The notes under the pieces were generated by a model. The model had not been told where the DNA came from, did not search any database, and was given only the letters and a program-made list of their open reading frames with translations. Positions 33,401 to 42,770 of a stretch of DNA of 64,000 bases are shown here, in pieces. Source of the DNA: Atriophallophorus winterbourni (taxonomy: Eukaryota > Platyhelminthes > Trematoda > Plagiorchiida > Microphallidae); the NCBI GenBank assembly GCA_013407085.1, contig JACCGJ010002793.1, positions 1 through 64,000 of the forward strand. The letters run 5' to 3'. Positions within the stretch are counted from its first letter, which is position 1. Each line of letters opens with the position of its first letter. The position numbers and the translations under genes are program-made.

Positions 33401-33621
33401 GTGTTGCAATTTATTACAAAATCCAAGCGAAATCTCCTATTGTTGTTCAGCCGATGCACTTATCTTTCAAATACAGTAAGCATTTGGAAGTGTTTGACGA
33501 GCCCGTTCATTACTTTGCAATATTGAAACAATTTGGATCATCCTGTTTATCATATAGTTTCAGATACGGAAGCACCACAGTGAGTTGTGAAATCGAATTT
33601 AACTGCACTAAAGTTCATTGA
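24410..33621 (+). CDS. Secreted protein with three CUB-like domains (seven exons, predicted)
   Basis: Predicted join of 24410-24470, 25425-25576, 27343-27547, 28636-28781, 30566-30890, 31957-32102 and 33289-33621. Every junction has AG/GT signals and the phases (1,0,1,0,1,0) agree, giving 455 residues and a stop at 33621. Exon 1 encodes a signal peptide (MISCVSALILCWLSTTRA). Three modules follow, each of two exons. Module 2 starts VPCGGKLETEKGKFAMAPTN, the classic CUB opening, with CVWHI; module 3 starts VPRGCSTHFSG. Module 1 lacks the first Cys. No membrane segment is seen, so the product is probably secreted. The partner and role are unknown. The introns hold hammerhead repeats and a PLE fragment. 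Confidence 0.72.
25425..25576 (+). CDS. CUB-like gene, exon 2 (module 1, first half)
   Basis: The acceptor ccgattttag precedes ACGAACC; the donor is CCACA|gttagt. The 152 nt run from phase 1 to phase 0, and encode DEPPRLTMYDIRPRVGSII and an ESEWIINLYEETTVDVEY strand pair. The usual CUB cysteines are absent here. Confidence 0.68.
25640..25710 (+). repeat. Family A hammerhead repeat remnant in intron 2
   Basis: TTCACTGAAAATGACGGCAA, then GATAGAAAC, TTGTGGTGGGGATATGAGCA. These line up with the family A core and its 3' part but with a lost CTG and a changed cleavage region. Inactive. Confidence 0.5.
26071..26370 (+). other. Open stretch in CUB-like intron 2, possible unused exon
   Basis: 100 codons open on the sense strand with strand-rich, Cys-containing sequence (SSIYAFSFYLESRAVVAFTI). 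It has no good acceptor in phase and a stop at 26370, and the CUB-like model is complete without it. It might be a terminal alternative exon or a relic of an extra module. Confidence 0.25.
27343..27547 (+). CDS. CUB-like gene, exon 3 (module 1, second half)
   Basis: Acceptor ctatttcag, donor ACAAAAG|gtgagc; 205 nt, phase 0 to 1. It encodes alternating beta-strand sequence ending FTIAFKYTKG, the place of the closing CUB strand. Confidence 0.72.
28636..28781 (+). CDS. CUB-like gene, exon 4 (module 2, first half)
   Basis: Acceptor ttgttag, donor AACGGC|gtaagt; 146 nt, phase 1 to 0. Carries PCGGKLETEKGKFAMAPTN and VECVWHI, the two cysteine positions and the small-residue/Pro pattern that define a CUB start. 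Confidence 0.78.
30150..30440 (-). repeat. Hammerhead repeat, family B, in CUB-like intron 4
   Basis: Minus-strand unit covering most of the family B consensus (TTGGGTTTAATCCCAT region, CAACAGGTTG, AACAGTGG, hammerhead). CTGATGA is kept, but the GAAAC is AGATC and stem II is altered, so it should not cleave. It is shared with 19.23-19.50 kb. Confidence 0.65.
30566..30890 (+). CDS. CUB-like gene, exon 5 (module 2, second half plus linker)
   Basis: Acceptor aactttgcag, donor CAACTG|gtatgc; 325 nt, phase 0 to 1. It encodes the second half of the module (NDLKITLRSENVDW, AYESC) plus a Cys-containing extension (HDFCIKSKLANFTLVFQLH). This exon and its upstream intron have a decayed copy at 18.75-19.7 kb. 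Confidence 0.75.
31957..32102 (+). CDS. CUB-like gene, exon 6 (module 3, first half)
   Basis: Acceptor ccaactacag, donor CCAAAT|gtaagc; 146 nt, the same length and phases as exon 4, so the two are tandem-duplicated exons. Encodes VPRGCSTHFSGIEGKIVTPT and an IQCLYII strand with an N-glycosylation motif (NGT). Confidence 0.78.
32325..33035 (+). mobile_element. Penelope-like element fragment in CUB-like intron 6
   Basis: Plus strand. It begins with a degenerate PLE arm (32325-32440) in the orientation of the left arm of the 59.5-kb element, including the hammerhead remnant (GCTT...AAGC stem II kept, GAAAC changed). It jumps directly to the C-terminal part of the ORF (KTLFYKRLSVCSDLTDEKR, EVSRRLADH) and a broken GIY-YIG endonuclease near 32725-32990. 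It is internally deleted and inactive. Confidence 0.75.
33289..33621 (+). CDS. CUB-like gene, exon 7 (module 3, second half, stop)
   Basis: Acceptor ctttcctag, phase 0; open to TGA at 33619-33621. Encodes strand-rich sequence with PMHLSFKYSK, then a four-Cys-poor tail ending SCEIEFNCTKVH. A gtgagc follows the stop (about 33642), so a spliced 3' untranslated exon is possible. Confidence 0.68.
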   Translation, partial: LPSEVSYYLDVQRLDSFGTVYETNGTLKTKYHIFNAIGVAIYYKIQAKSPIVVQPMHLSFKYSKHLEVFDEPVHYFAILKQFGSSCLSYSFRYGSTTVSCEIEFNCTKVH

Positions 33622-34840
33622 ATTAAATTTGCTGATTCCAGGTGAGCGTTATAAAAATTGATACATGCAATAAGTGTCGACAGCTAGCTAAACTATTAGC
33701 CCGTTTGATGCCATTTGTCAGCATTATACGTCGATTGAATTCTAATAGCGCGTTAACCGTATATCGTTGCATTCAATTCTTCAAACTTCTTTATCAATAA
33801 CGTTGTCAAACTTTCAATATGGTACATCAGGTTACGACCCAATACTTATGGTGTTGAATTCAAGTAAAAACAGCCAAAGAATTTAGATGGCCGAATCATA
33901 CAAATTTTAAAATGGATTATTAATCACGCTTTAAGCAAATCAGCGAAACTCCTTGCTCCGTGCTCAGGCACACGTAGATTCAGCATGGTTGTGTGTTTAT
34001 TTGGCAATCCAGATGAATTAGAGCAACGAAAAGAAACAATTGGGATAATGTTGACTCAGTGGATTAGCAAGTGCCAGCTTGTTATATGCCCGAGCACGGA
34101 GTTATTCAACATTATCATCCCATGACTAATTCAGTGCAAATACCAAATGCGTGATTGGTATAAAACAATGAAATCTTATAACCTGAATGTTGGGGCAGAG
34201 TGGGACGTAAACAGCAGGGAATCTATAGGAAAGTAAACACAAACAAACTGTGAAGAAGTGCCTACACCTCTAATAGACCATGCATCACGCTTCGTGGACG
34301 TTGTTATTTTGCAGAAAAGTTTTAATGACTCATTTTTAAACTTTTACCACCATATGCATTCATTTAGCGTGAACCAATCCACCATTCTGAGTGGAAATAT
34401 TTCTTGTCTATTCCAAAAGAATCAAAATTATACGCAGTAGGTAAAGCGTTTATGTACAGCGGAAGTAAGAAGTTAAAGAATGTCGAGTTAGTACAATATC
34501 GCGCTTTTAAAATTCAGCGCATGATTGGTGCAACGCGAGAATATATATTCGTCACGTGGTCATTTCATTTGGCACCGATTGCTTTCCATAAATTTGCGAA
34601 TACACAATTTGCAACACACCAGATGACGAGACAATGCAAACATTTTTGTTCAATTGTTCGTTGTGTTATTCTCTGTAGAAAATTTAGATTGAATTCCAAA
34701 GAAATTTATATTTCATTTGTAGAATGTGGAATACATAAGAGAACAAAGGTGTTGCAATCAAATAGACTTGAAATATATTTGAGATGAATCAGGAATCCGT
34801 AGTCATTGAAAATAGTTGGCAATGGATCAAGTAAATTAGA
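33622..34840. other. No recognised feature
   Basis: AT-rich region 3' of the CUB-like gene. A 128-codon plus-strand open stretch (34404-34787) shows no recognisable motif. Confidence 0.4.
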
Positions 34841-34844
34841 GTTG

Positions 34845-35095
34845 CTAAAGTTTCGCTTCTAGCATAGATGTTTAATCGAATAAAGTGTGTCAGTACTAAC
34901 AGGTTTACATTTTAAACAAGGCTATACTTGAATACCACTGTTTCGGTGGATCTGAGCAACACATCCCTGGGGTCAGCCATAAGCGCCTTGAGTGCTTGAC
35001 CACGAGTCATTATGTGATTCTGTGTTTGAACATCGTGGTTCGGTAGTGGTGTGTAATTTCGGGGGATGTGAGCAACACATCACTCAAGTTTACAT
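34845..35095 (+). repeat. Composite debris: PLE arm remnant and family A repeat
   Basis: 34845-34905 resembles the PLE arm (GTTTCGCTTCTAGCA, GTGTGTCAGTACTAACAGG). 34925-35095 matches family A twice around GATCTGAGCAACACAT and CGGTAGTGGTGTGTAA, with the hammerhead core deleted between them. Inactive. Confidence 0.5.
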
Positions 35096-35925
35096 TTTGT
35101 TTACCTGACAAATCCTTAGTGTCCTAAGATAGACGGACGATATGAAGATGAATAGATGCACTATTCCGCATACTGTGACATACAAGCACAACTTGTTTAC
35201 AACAAATCCATTGTTTTAAGCCATGTGATGTTAATAGTACTGCCCCTGCGTTCTGACAGTCACTTGTACTCTTATGTAAGCTCTAGACGAAGTCTTTTCA
35301 AGCATAAGGTTTCCTTGACTCTTATTCATTTACTCAAACAAATTTCACTGTCAGCGCGTTGATGAAAACTAAAAGTCAACTTTTAATGCGGATGCTGCCA
35401 GGAAAATTAATCTTTATGCTTCTGATTTTGCGGAAAGAGTTTCTCCTCTAAGGAATGTTGGTAAGAAAGGTTTCGTCACCATTTCATCGAATTGAAAAAC
35501 ATGAATTCTGTTGTTTTTTATAGCTTTTGGCTTTCCCTGCAATTAATTTTCAACTTTGTTTATATTTATAACTTCACCCACTTCATCATACAAGTTTAAT
35601 TTGATTTATGCTTGACATCTCTTTGCAGACAAGCCACATCGTTGGCGCAATTGAGAATATTAAATTCATGGTTCGCTGCATTATTGGGATGGAATATCTG
35701 GAATGGCTGGGCGATATAATTATTCAACTGGCAGAGTGAACAATTAGATAGAACTATTTATTCTGCGGAACGTTTTTCATGAAATGTTAAACATGAATAT
35801 TTTATTAGACAGCATACTGTGTACCGCTCATTTGCACGTAACCCTTCCTTCAAGTAAAATTAGACTACAGTGTTATAAAATATACTTTGTCATACAATTA
35901 TAACTTTCTTTATAACTCCACCACT
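35096..35925. other. No recognised feature
   Basis: AT-rich spacer; nothing supported. Confidence 0.4.
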
Positions 35926-35929
35926 GATT

Positions 35930-36020
35930 CAATGCTCACAAGCTGATCTCACTGTATCCAAGTGATGAGGGTAAACAGCTTGAAACCGGTTGTGGCGCGT
36001 AAGTGACCGGGGTAATAAAC
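35930..36020 (+). repeat. Family A hammerhead repeat, degenerate
   Basis: AAGTGATGAGGGTAAACAGC then TTGAAACCGGTTGTGG. The first core base C3 is replaced by G and stem II is weak. The helix III palindrome ACCGGT is kept. Confidence 0.55.
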
Positions 36021-36027
36021 ACCACAC

Positions 36028-36627
36028 TATGAATTATACTTTGGTTACATGTTAATAAATTTCTCGCATTTCTAACTTTAACGGATTTTCGTAATCAATA
36101 ACATAGGTTAACTAAAACCAGACATCACAATCTTTCGGTGTAAGGAACAGTTTGAAGACCCAACACTACTTTTGTTGCTCTGTGATATATTTTATCAAAG
36201 AGAGGATGATCTTTTCGCAGCTGAAGAGCCCAGACCTCTACGGCATACTACGTATTAGGGCAAAGGTAGATGCACTAGTTTAAGAATGATTAGTTTGCTT
36301 GAAAGCACAGATATAGTTACACCACTGTATAAATTATACTTTGATTACATGTTATTAAATTTGTCGCATTTCTAACTCTAACGGTTTTTCGTAATCAATA
36401 ACATAGGTCACATATAACCAGTCTTCGCAATCTTTAGGTGTAAAGAACCATTTGTAGACCCAACACTACCTTTGTTGCTCTGTGATAGATTTTATCAAAG
36501 AGAGCATGATCTTTTCGCAGCCAAGGAGCCCAGACCTTTACGACATACTACATATTAGAGCGAAGGTAGATGCACTTGTTTAAGAATGAATAGTTTGCTT
36601 GAAAGTACAGATATAGTTTCACATGCT
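36028..36627 (-). repeat. Tandem duplication (2 x 300 bp) of a CR1-like RT thumb fragment
   Basis: Two direct copies, starting TATGAATTATACTTTGG (36028) and TATAAATTATACTTTGA (36328), with about 85-90% identity by eye. Each holds minus-strand coding debris of the CR1-like thumb region (a LFDKIYHRATK-like segment and a VPYTE motif) homologous to 42.82-42.96 kb. Confidence 0.75.
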
Positions 36628-36697
36628 AGCAAACGGCCTTTTGAAAACGGTATTATCGATGAATAAAGTTTGGGTTGAGATTAATAACCCATTATCA

Positions 36698-36822
36698 AAC
36701 CGTTTCAAGCGCATGCGGATCCTGATCTTACTGTCCCTACCTGATGAGTGCAAACAACACGAAACCGGTCGTGAGGTGTGTGTGACGGAAAAGCATGCAA
36801 ACGAATATTTTGATATTTAATT
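36698..36822 (+). repeat. Hammerhead retrozyme-like repeat, family B (best core)
   Basis: Short-form unit from TTTCAAGCGCATGCGGATCC to GAATATTTTGATAT. It has no tandem partner. It carries the most canonical family B hammerhead in the window (36735-36776). Confidence 0.75.
36735..36776 (+). ncRNA. Hammerhead ribozyme motif, family B
   Basis: CCCTAC (stem I, 36735-36740), CTGATGA (36741-36747), GTGC-AAACA-ACAC (stem II: three pairs next to the core), GAAA (36761-36764), CCGGTC with cleavage expected after C36770, then GTGAGG (stem I partner, five of six pairing including one G-U). Helix III is the loop-less palindrome ACCGGT. All invariant core bases are present. Confidence 0.72.
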
Positions 36823-37184
36823 CCCTTTTCAGAAATCATAGGTTTCAAGGAACCACAAAATCACTAAATGATGTAGTTTGCATCCTTGACGAAAGTTTTA
36901 CAAATATATTTTAGTAATTGCAGGCTGCGTTCTGTTTTTGACGAATTTGAACGGAAAATGGAAAATTTTGATTTGCCAACCCTCGTGAATGCAAAAGGTT
37001 GAAGTGGAACTACTTAGAAGTCAATGAAACATGTAAAATTGAAATGAAATGAAATGTATATTTATGATCGGTCAGGTTTGTCAAATGTATTCAGACGCAT
37101 TTTACCCCATATATGATACAATCCACTGGAAAAACACGTATTCGGAATCAAATAATATCATGACGGAGGAATTAGACTTGTTGA
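36823..37184. other. No recognised feature
   Basis: AT-rich spacer; no supported gene. Confidence 0.4.
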
Positions 37185-37292
37185 ACAAAGTAATGTGTTG
37201 CTCACATCCCCCTCCCTTACACACCACTACCGGTTTCTGGCTGTTTGCCGTCGTCATGTGGAGACAGTAAGATCAGGTTCAGTGAGCCTTGT
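37185..37292 (-). mobile_element. Retrozyme-like family A, short single unit
   Basis: Minus-strand unit of about 105 bp, from CAAGGCTCACTGAACCTG to CAACACATTACTTTG. The hammerhead at 37221-37266 has ATGACGA instead of CTGACGA, so C3 is lost. CTTGTTGAA occurs at both ends (37169-37178 region and 37286-37296), a probable target-site duplication partly overlapping element sequence. Confidence 0.65.
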
Positions 37293-38849
37293 TGAAATTT
37301 AGAGACAAAATAACATTGTTTTTATACGTTCGGTAACGCGAACTGGTGTTTGGGCATTATTAATTCGATTTGTTACCTGCGGTTGGAATGTGAAAATTTA
37401 GCCTCGTGGGATGGATGTTTTATATTCATTTTCTTGAGTTTACGGTCGACGACTAATGTTGCTATCGCAACTAGTTTGATCATCGATTTCCGAGTGCAGT
37501 TGAGCCATGACATTTCTCGAATTTTATCAGAACCGATATAAATGAGGGCATTGTATTAGCAACATGCAAGTGTTATTAAGTCTTGGTGAAGTATGTTGGC
37601 ACAAAATAAATAGTTTAATCCTTTTCATGAACACATACATATTAGGCATTTCAACATAATTCGTGTGGCTTATGTTCAACTTAAAATTCGCAATGATAAG
37701 GGATTCTGACTAGTCACAAGTGCGGTTTTCCAAATCGAATCATAATTTTACAATTTTGATCAAAATATTGAGGATATAGTGGTTATATTTTAGAGATTTT
37801 TTGAAAATCATTCAAAAGTCTTATTTCTTTTTTTCTAAGTCAACTAAGCAGAAACATCACAAAAGCTACAGTTACTGAATGTTCCGATTTGGGCGACGAA
37901 CAACATCAGGTAGGCACTGAAGCCACGGTCTACGATCAACAGCTAATAGCATTATCTCATCGTCCGTAGCTTAGAGGCGACGATTTATACTGCATCCAAA
38001 AGTAAGCGATCAAGAGCACGATCTTCATAAATCGATGGGTCATTGTCAAAATCATATCTCTTTTGCGAACGTCTTCGTACCGCGAATTCGGATTTTAGTA
38101 TGATTTAGTTAAAGGTTCTCTTAAAACCTTTTATCAACACAGTGACCATTAATAAATATCGAGGATGTTCGTTAAATTTCCCACCGTTAAGAAATATAAA
38201 GTAACATTGTATTGACGGTGATTTGAATAGGCACTTCTCTCACGATTAATTAAAAGTCCTTCGGGATGGGATCACTCTCAGATAAACTGAATTTAGCGCA
38301 ATCAGTTATTGAACATTTTGATATTTTTTGTTATTCCTGTGAATGTGATTTCGGCATCAGCGTCCAAATTAAGTTGATCTACCGAGTCATTTGATATTGT
38401 GAATTTAACATGCTAACCACAACCTTTTCCTTAGGAATTTAAGGAAAAATCTCATTTTGTCTTAATAACAACTACCGTTGCACAAATTATCAGTGCAAAT
38501 GGATAATACGGTTGTCAGGAGTGCTCCGCGATTTTAAACCATTATGCTCAAAATATTGTTTAAACGTTCGATTGTTAATATTTCAAAATCCACCTAATCA
38601 TTTCAATAAGTAGTCTCTTAATCAATCAAATAATGTTCAGGCGAATTGTTTAAAATAAGTAGCAAAGATCGTGGGTTTCTTTCTTTCATTAAGACCTTTA
38701 TGAGTTGCATTGCATCTCACTGTTCATTGTAAATGCTAATAACCCGCTTCGCAAACTCGACTTTTGAACGGCTATATTTCACAAAAACTCGTCAATGTTC
38801 GTTTATTTATGTATTTATTAATGTACTCACTATTAATAAGTAGTAGAAA
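37293..38849. other. No recognised feature
   Basis: About 1.5 kb AT-rich, no open frame with motifs, no repeat matched in the window, and no RNA gene recognised. Confidence 0.4.
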
Positions 38850-39985
38850 ATGACTTTATTCGTGCACATGAATTTCAGCAAAAATATTAATCCAACCAGA
38901 CAAAAATACATTTACAAAGCCATTACGGAAAAAATGATGTGGAAATTCACACTATCAGTCGCCTCCTAAGATCGAGAGTAACTTTTATTTGATCAACTAA
39001 ATAATGGCATGTTAATTGACGCAAGATTTCCTGAATTTTTTGTTAATGTAGTTTGCATGCATTATCGGAAATTATGACCCTGACGAAACTGTCACATTCA
39101 CGGAAGTGTCGTTTGACCGTCGTACCTCGAATTATCTCGGTGAAAGCAAAGCTGAGTTTTGCGATATCCTTGATACCTCATTTGATCATCAGGATATCCT
39201 TTTTTATTAGACCACGATAATTATGGGAGATGCATAAAGAAAGTAGGGAAAAATGCAGGGTCTAACTACATGAGGTTGGACAGATAGTGAACGCAGGAGT
39301 AGGAACTAGAAAGATAGCAATCATAACCTTCAAGAACTGTGCAGTGACATGATCGATTTTTGAGTATTTAACGATAAGTCAAGTAAGGATAACCACTGGC
39401 CAATTTTATTGATAATTGTTTCTGATGCAAGAGGGTCAGCACGTCTATGGTGGTCAATAACAACGTCAAATCTAGTCATCAAATTCTAAAGTGGAGCAGG
39501 AAAGAGGGAAGATCGAAAATGTAATTAGAGAATAAGAAGGGAGAAAGAATTGCGCGATGCAGGACACATAGATGAATCGGGATCAAATGGGAGACTTTGC
39601 CATTCACGACAGTACATTGCACGCGGTCTTTAAAGTAGGAGGCAACAACGTGAAAGTTGTGCAGAGGGACACCACAGTAAAACATTTTTAAAAAATAAAA
39701 ATCCTGACAACACAGTTGAAAGCGTTGGGATAATCCAGGGAACAAACTTGTACAGCTTTCGATTGAGAATCAAGGGAAAAGGATACGTGGTCCGTTAGTA
39801 CTGTAAGTGCATCAACCGTAGAATGAATTTTGCGATATGCAAACTAGTGAGAATCTGCTATCTGACAGCTCAAAACCATGCGACTAAACACAATAGATCC
39901 CAATACTTTGAATAACTGCGGCGTACGAGCGATGGGGTGGTACTTTCAAGTGATCGGAGTGATGCGTACCAGCTACCAACAATAA
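38850..39985 (-). mobile_element. Jockey-like LINE, RT fragment and 3' end
   Basis: Minus strand. RT part (about 39450-39985): STVDALTVLTDHVSFSL, then palm motif A as CSLDYPNAFNCVVR, and VQCTVVNGKVSHLIPI with a decayed LSPFLFSNYIFDLP motif B region. Then a decayed C-terminus, and the 3' end at about 38850 next to CGAATAAAGTC. The 3' part matches 2405-2960. Multiple stops. Confidence 0.65.
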
Positions 39986-40560
39986 TGCAATATATATGTC
40001 TCCATGAATCTATTAAAAATAAATGAGATTGGCATAAAACCTTACGTGCGCATTCTTTCAGTAAAAGAGAGGAATTATTGTCAGGTCACGCAGCGGAACG
40101 GATACAGCTAAAAGAGCTCAATTATTCATTTATTCAAAGATTTCGCAGAAATATTTTACACCCCATTTGAGCCCAATGACCAACCACAACCAGCTGCAAT
40201 AAATTGTTTACGATAACACGTTCCTAGTTCCAAAAAGACTTCTATTTGGAACAATTACAACAGAATATTTTGACTATCCATCTTCTTCGCAATTTCCCTA
40301 AGTTACATGATCACTATCCGTCGAAGTTCACTATTCTACACATCATTCTATTTATTCAATCCCAGTTTTCTAATTCATACAAATACAAATCAAATATTAA
40401 TTTTCTGTAAAACAAAAACAAACAAATAATTGCTGTTTTCTTTCATTAATTTTTACGAACATTTTCGAAAATTTGTTCACGACATTACATATTTTACTTC
40501 GGTTGTACAAACATTTTTGAAATTATTGATCTCGTTTAGCAAACTTCCAAAAATCAAGTA
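39986..40560. other. No recognised feature
   Basis: AT-rich spacer. Confidence 0.4.
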
Positions 40561-40640
40561 TGATGTCGTCTAAACTGATGACGAAACGTCCAACACCAAT
40601 CACGCAAGTTCGTCGAACAAATGTTGCACATCAACCACGA
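40561..40640 (+). repeat. PLE terminal remnant with degenerate hammerhead
   Basis: TGTCGTC-TAAACT-GATGACG stem II followed by GAAACGTCC, matching the PLE terminal hammerhead at 63.6 kb. CTGATGA has become AGTATGA, so it is inactive. No PLE coding sequence was seen next to it. Confidence 0.5.
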
Positions 40641-40947
40641 ACCTACGAATATTTTCCTCTATTGCTAAAGTATCTTTTTATTGAGTAAGCTTCTTCCGGA
40701 TCTTGATTTATTATTTAGCATCTGGACTCTCATCTTATTGCTGTTGATTTTATATGACGTCAATTCAAATGTATCCAGTGTTCACAGTGATCTGATGAGA
40801 GATATCGGACAGTTTTTGATGGTGTGGATTTTCCGTGTGCGTAATTTCAGACGCCAACAGAATGTCCTGCGCATTCGTTGTTGGGTAATATCATTGTATT
40901 TTTAATTTCGATATTCGGTTTGAAATGGTGAATTTTGTAACCAGACA

Positions 40948-42120
40948 CTAAATTAGTCTACGCTGATGTTTCAGGGGTTTCGGTTTATCCCCTTTATATT
41001 TCGGAGATAAAGTAACTCGAAAAGTGTCCACAATAACGGCATTAGAAATATCTAGAGAACACACAATGTAGTGAACGTTGATTGACTTCGTGCTGGTTTC
41101 GTGAATCGACGCTCCAGAAGTATTTTCTGGTAAACCAAGTAGAACTATACTTCGTGATACCGTTTTTTCACTGGCGTTTAAACTACCCTTCCTTTCCCAC
41201 CATAGTACATCGGGATATATGCGGTAGTGTGAGTCGGAATCTGTCTTAAGTAGGCACGCATACATATCACGCTCAGCGCGTATGGGGATTTCTCTTTTCG
41301 TACCGGAAAGTCTGAATTTTTCGAATTTAAAACATTTATGGCCTGACTTTGTGAGTCGGGTACAGCAGTTTTGGAGTGTATAGCTGATGTCGACCGTAAA
41401 AACATATTTCCTTTAGAATTTCTTTATTCCGTGGTCGTTTAACTAATTCCAAAACGGGATTAAGCCTACATTTCTTTCTTTTTGGCACACCAATAGCCAA
41501 TAGTCTCAGATTCCTTCAGTTGTAGCTCCGAAATAGTTGTATTGGTGTGATGGTCTACATCAGGGATCACTTGCGCACTCACGTGATTTACCAATATTTG
41601 CTCCACACATCGAAGGCTCAAATCGAAACTGGCCATTCTATTTTCAAATTGGCTTAAAAAGTATCGGCATCGTGCAAGGATTTAGCTCTGCAACGAACAC
41701 AGACATAGCAGACGCCTGGAACCTTTTCATTAGTTTTTAATGCTATCGAATCAGGGTCTAAAGTACGGTGACATTTACCATGGATTTTACCCATACACAG
41801 AAAACTCGTTGACTTTATTCGCCATGGGACTCACCTGTTGTTCACATGTTTTGCACGTGACCGCGGGACAATTTTGCGTGCCGAGATTCCTCCTACTAGC
41901 TGGGCCGGCCGTGACCAATTTTGCGTTCGCACTGAGGTCAAGTTGGTTCCGTGTCGCTTTCACAGCTTGATCGATCGATTTTGTTTGTCCATATGTTGGA
42001 TGTCGTGATGAGGTCAAACGTATTAGTAGCCTGAAGTGGGTTGTTCGGCTGAGTGATGGGCTTTTGATCGACAGGTCGATGTGGCTGCTTCGGAATTCGT
42101 GATTTCGTCATTTAGCAAAT
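40948..42120 (-). pseudogene. CR1-like ORF1 (separate copy)
   Basis: Minus strand. The N-terminal part near 41790-42017 has a PHD-like start (CPAVTCKTCEQQV, then CHRT). The middle/C-terminal part at 40948-41405 has PDVLWWERKGSL, IVLLGLPENTSG and VIVDTFRVTLSPKYKG. These match ORF1 landmarks in other copies in order, but stops lie between. No ORF2 follows, so the element is 5'-only here. Confidence 0.65.
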
Positions 42121-42770
42121 AATCCACTATAACTCGTTAACCACACACGGTAGAATACAGAAATAAGTTTCAAAATTCGTAGCTCGACGCGATCTTTGCA
42201 ATGATAGCAAAAACAGTAGAATAGTTAGCGATGGGGAACAGATTGCGCGCGTGAGCAAACTGAGTTATATACGCCGATATTGCAACTTTGCTGTTAATCA
42301 GTTGACAAGAGCAAACGATTAAATTCCGATAGATATGATGGAAAGCAGCTAAGAATTCTTGGAATGGGATAATTCCGAGCAGGTTTGGCGAAGATATGAA
42401 CAGAATTCAAGGATTTATGGTTTAAAAAGTTAATACTTAACAACACCACAGGATTACGGTATGAATAAGAACATGAAAAATACAATAGTATGAAAGCAAT
42501 AGTCAATATCAAATGTAAGGCTCACGAATGTTATTCTTTTGCGTATGTAAGTCCAATTTCGCTTTAAACGTCGCCAGGCAAGGATAGTCCACCACATGTT
42601 GAGGTAGGGAATTCCAAAGAAATATAGCACGTACGGCAAAAAATGGCGCCGACAATCAGTACGGGAACTTGGAACGTAAAGGGATAAGGTGTGTCGGAGT
42701 GTCACTTTTCCATCACACACACCGAGCAAGTGTTTTAGTGGATGTCCTTCGGTAGACACATTTCTATAAG

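Noticed and set aside
34404..34787. 128-codon plus-strand open stretch downstream of the CUB-like gene.
   Set aside because: No domain or splice support; composition like the surrounding AT-rich DNA.
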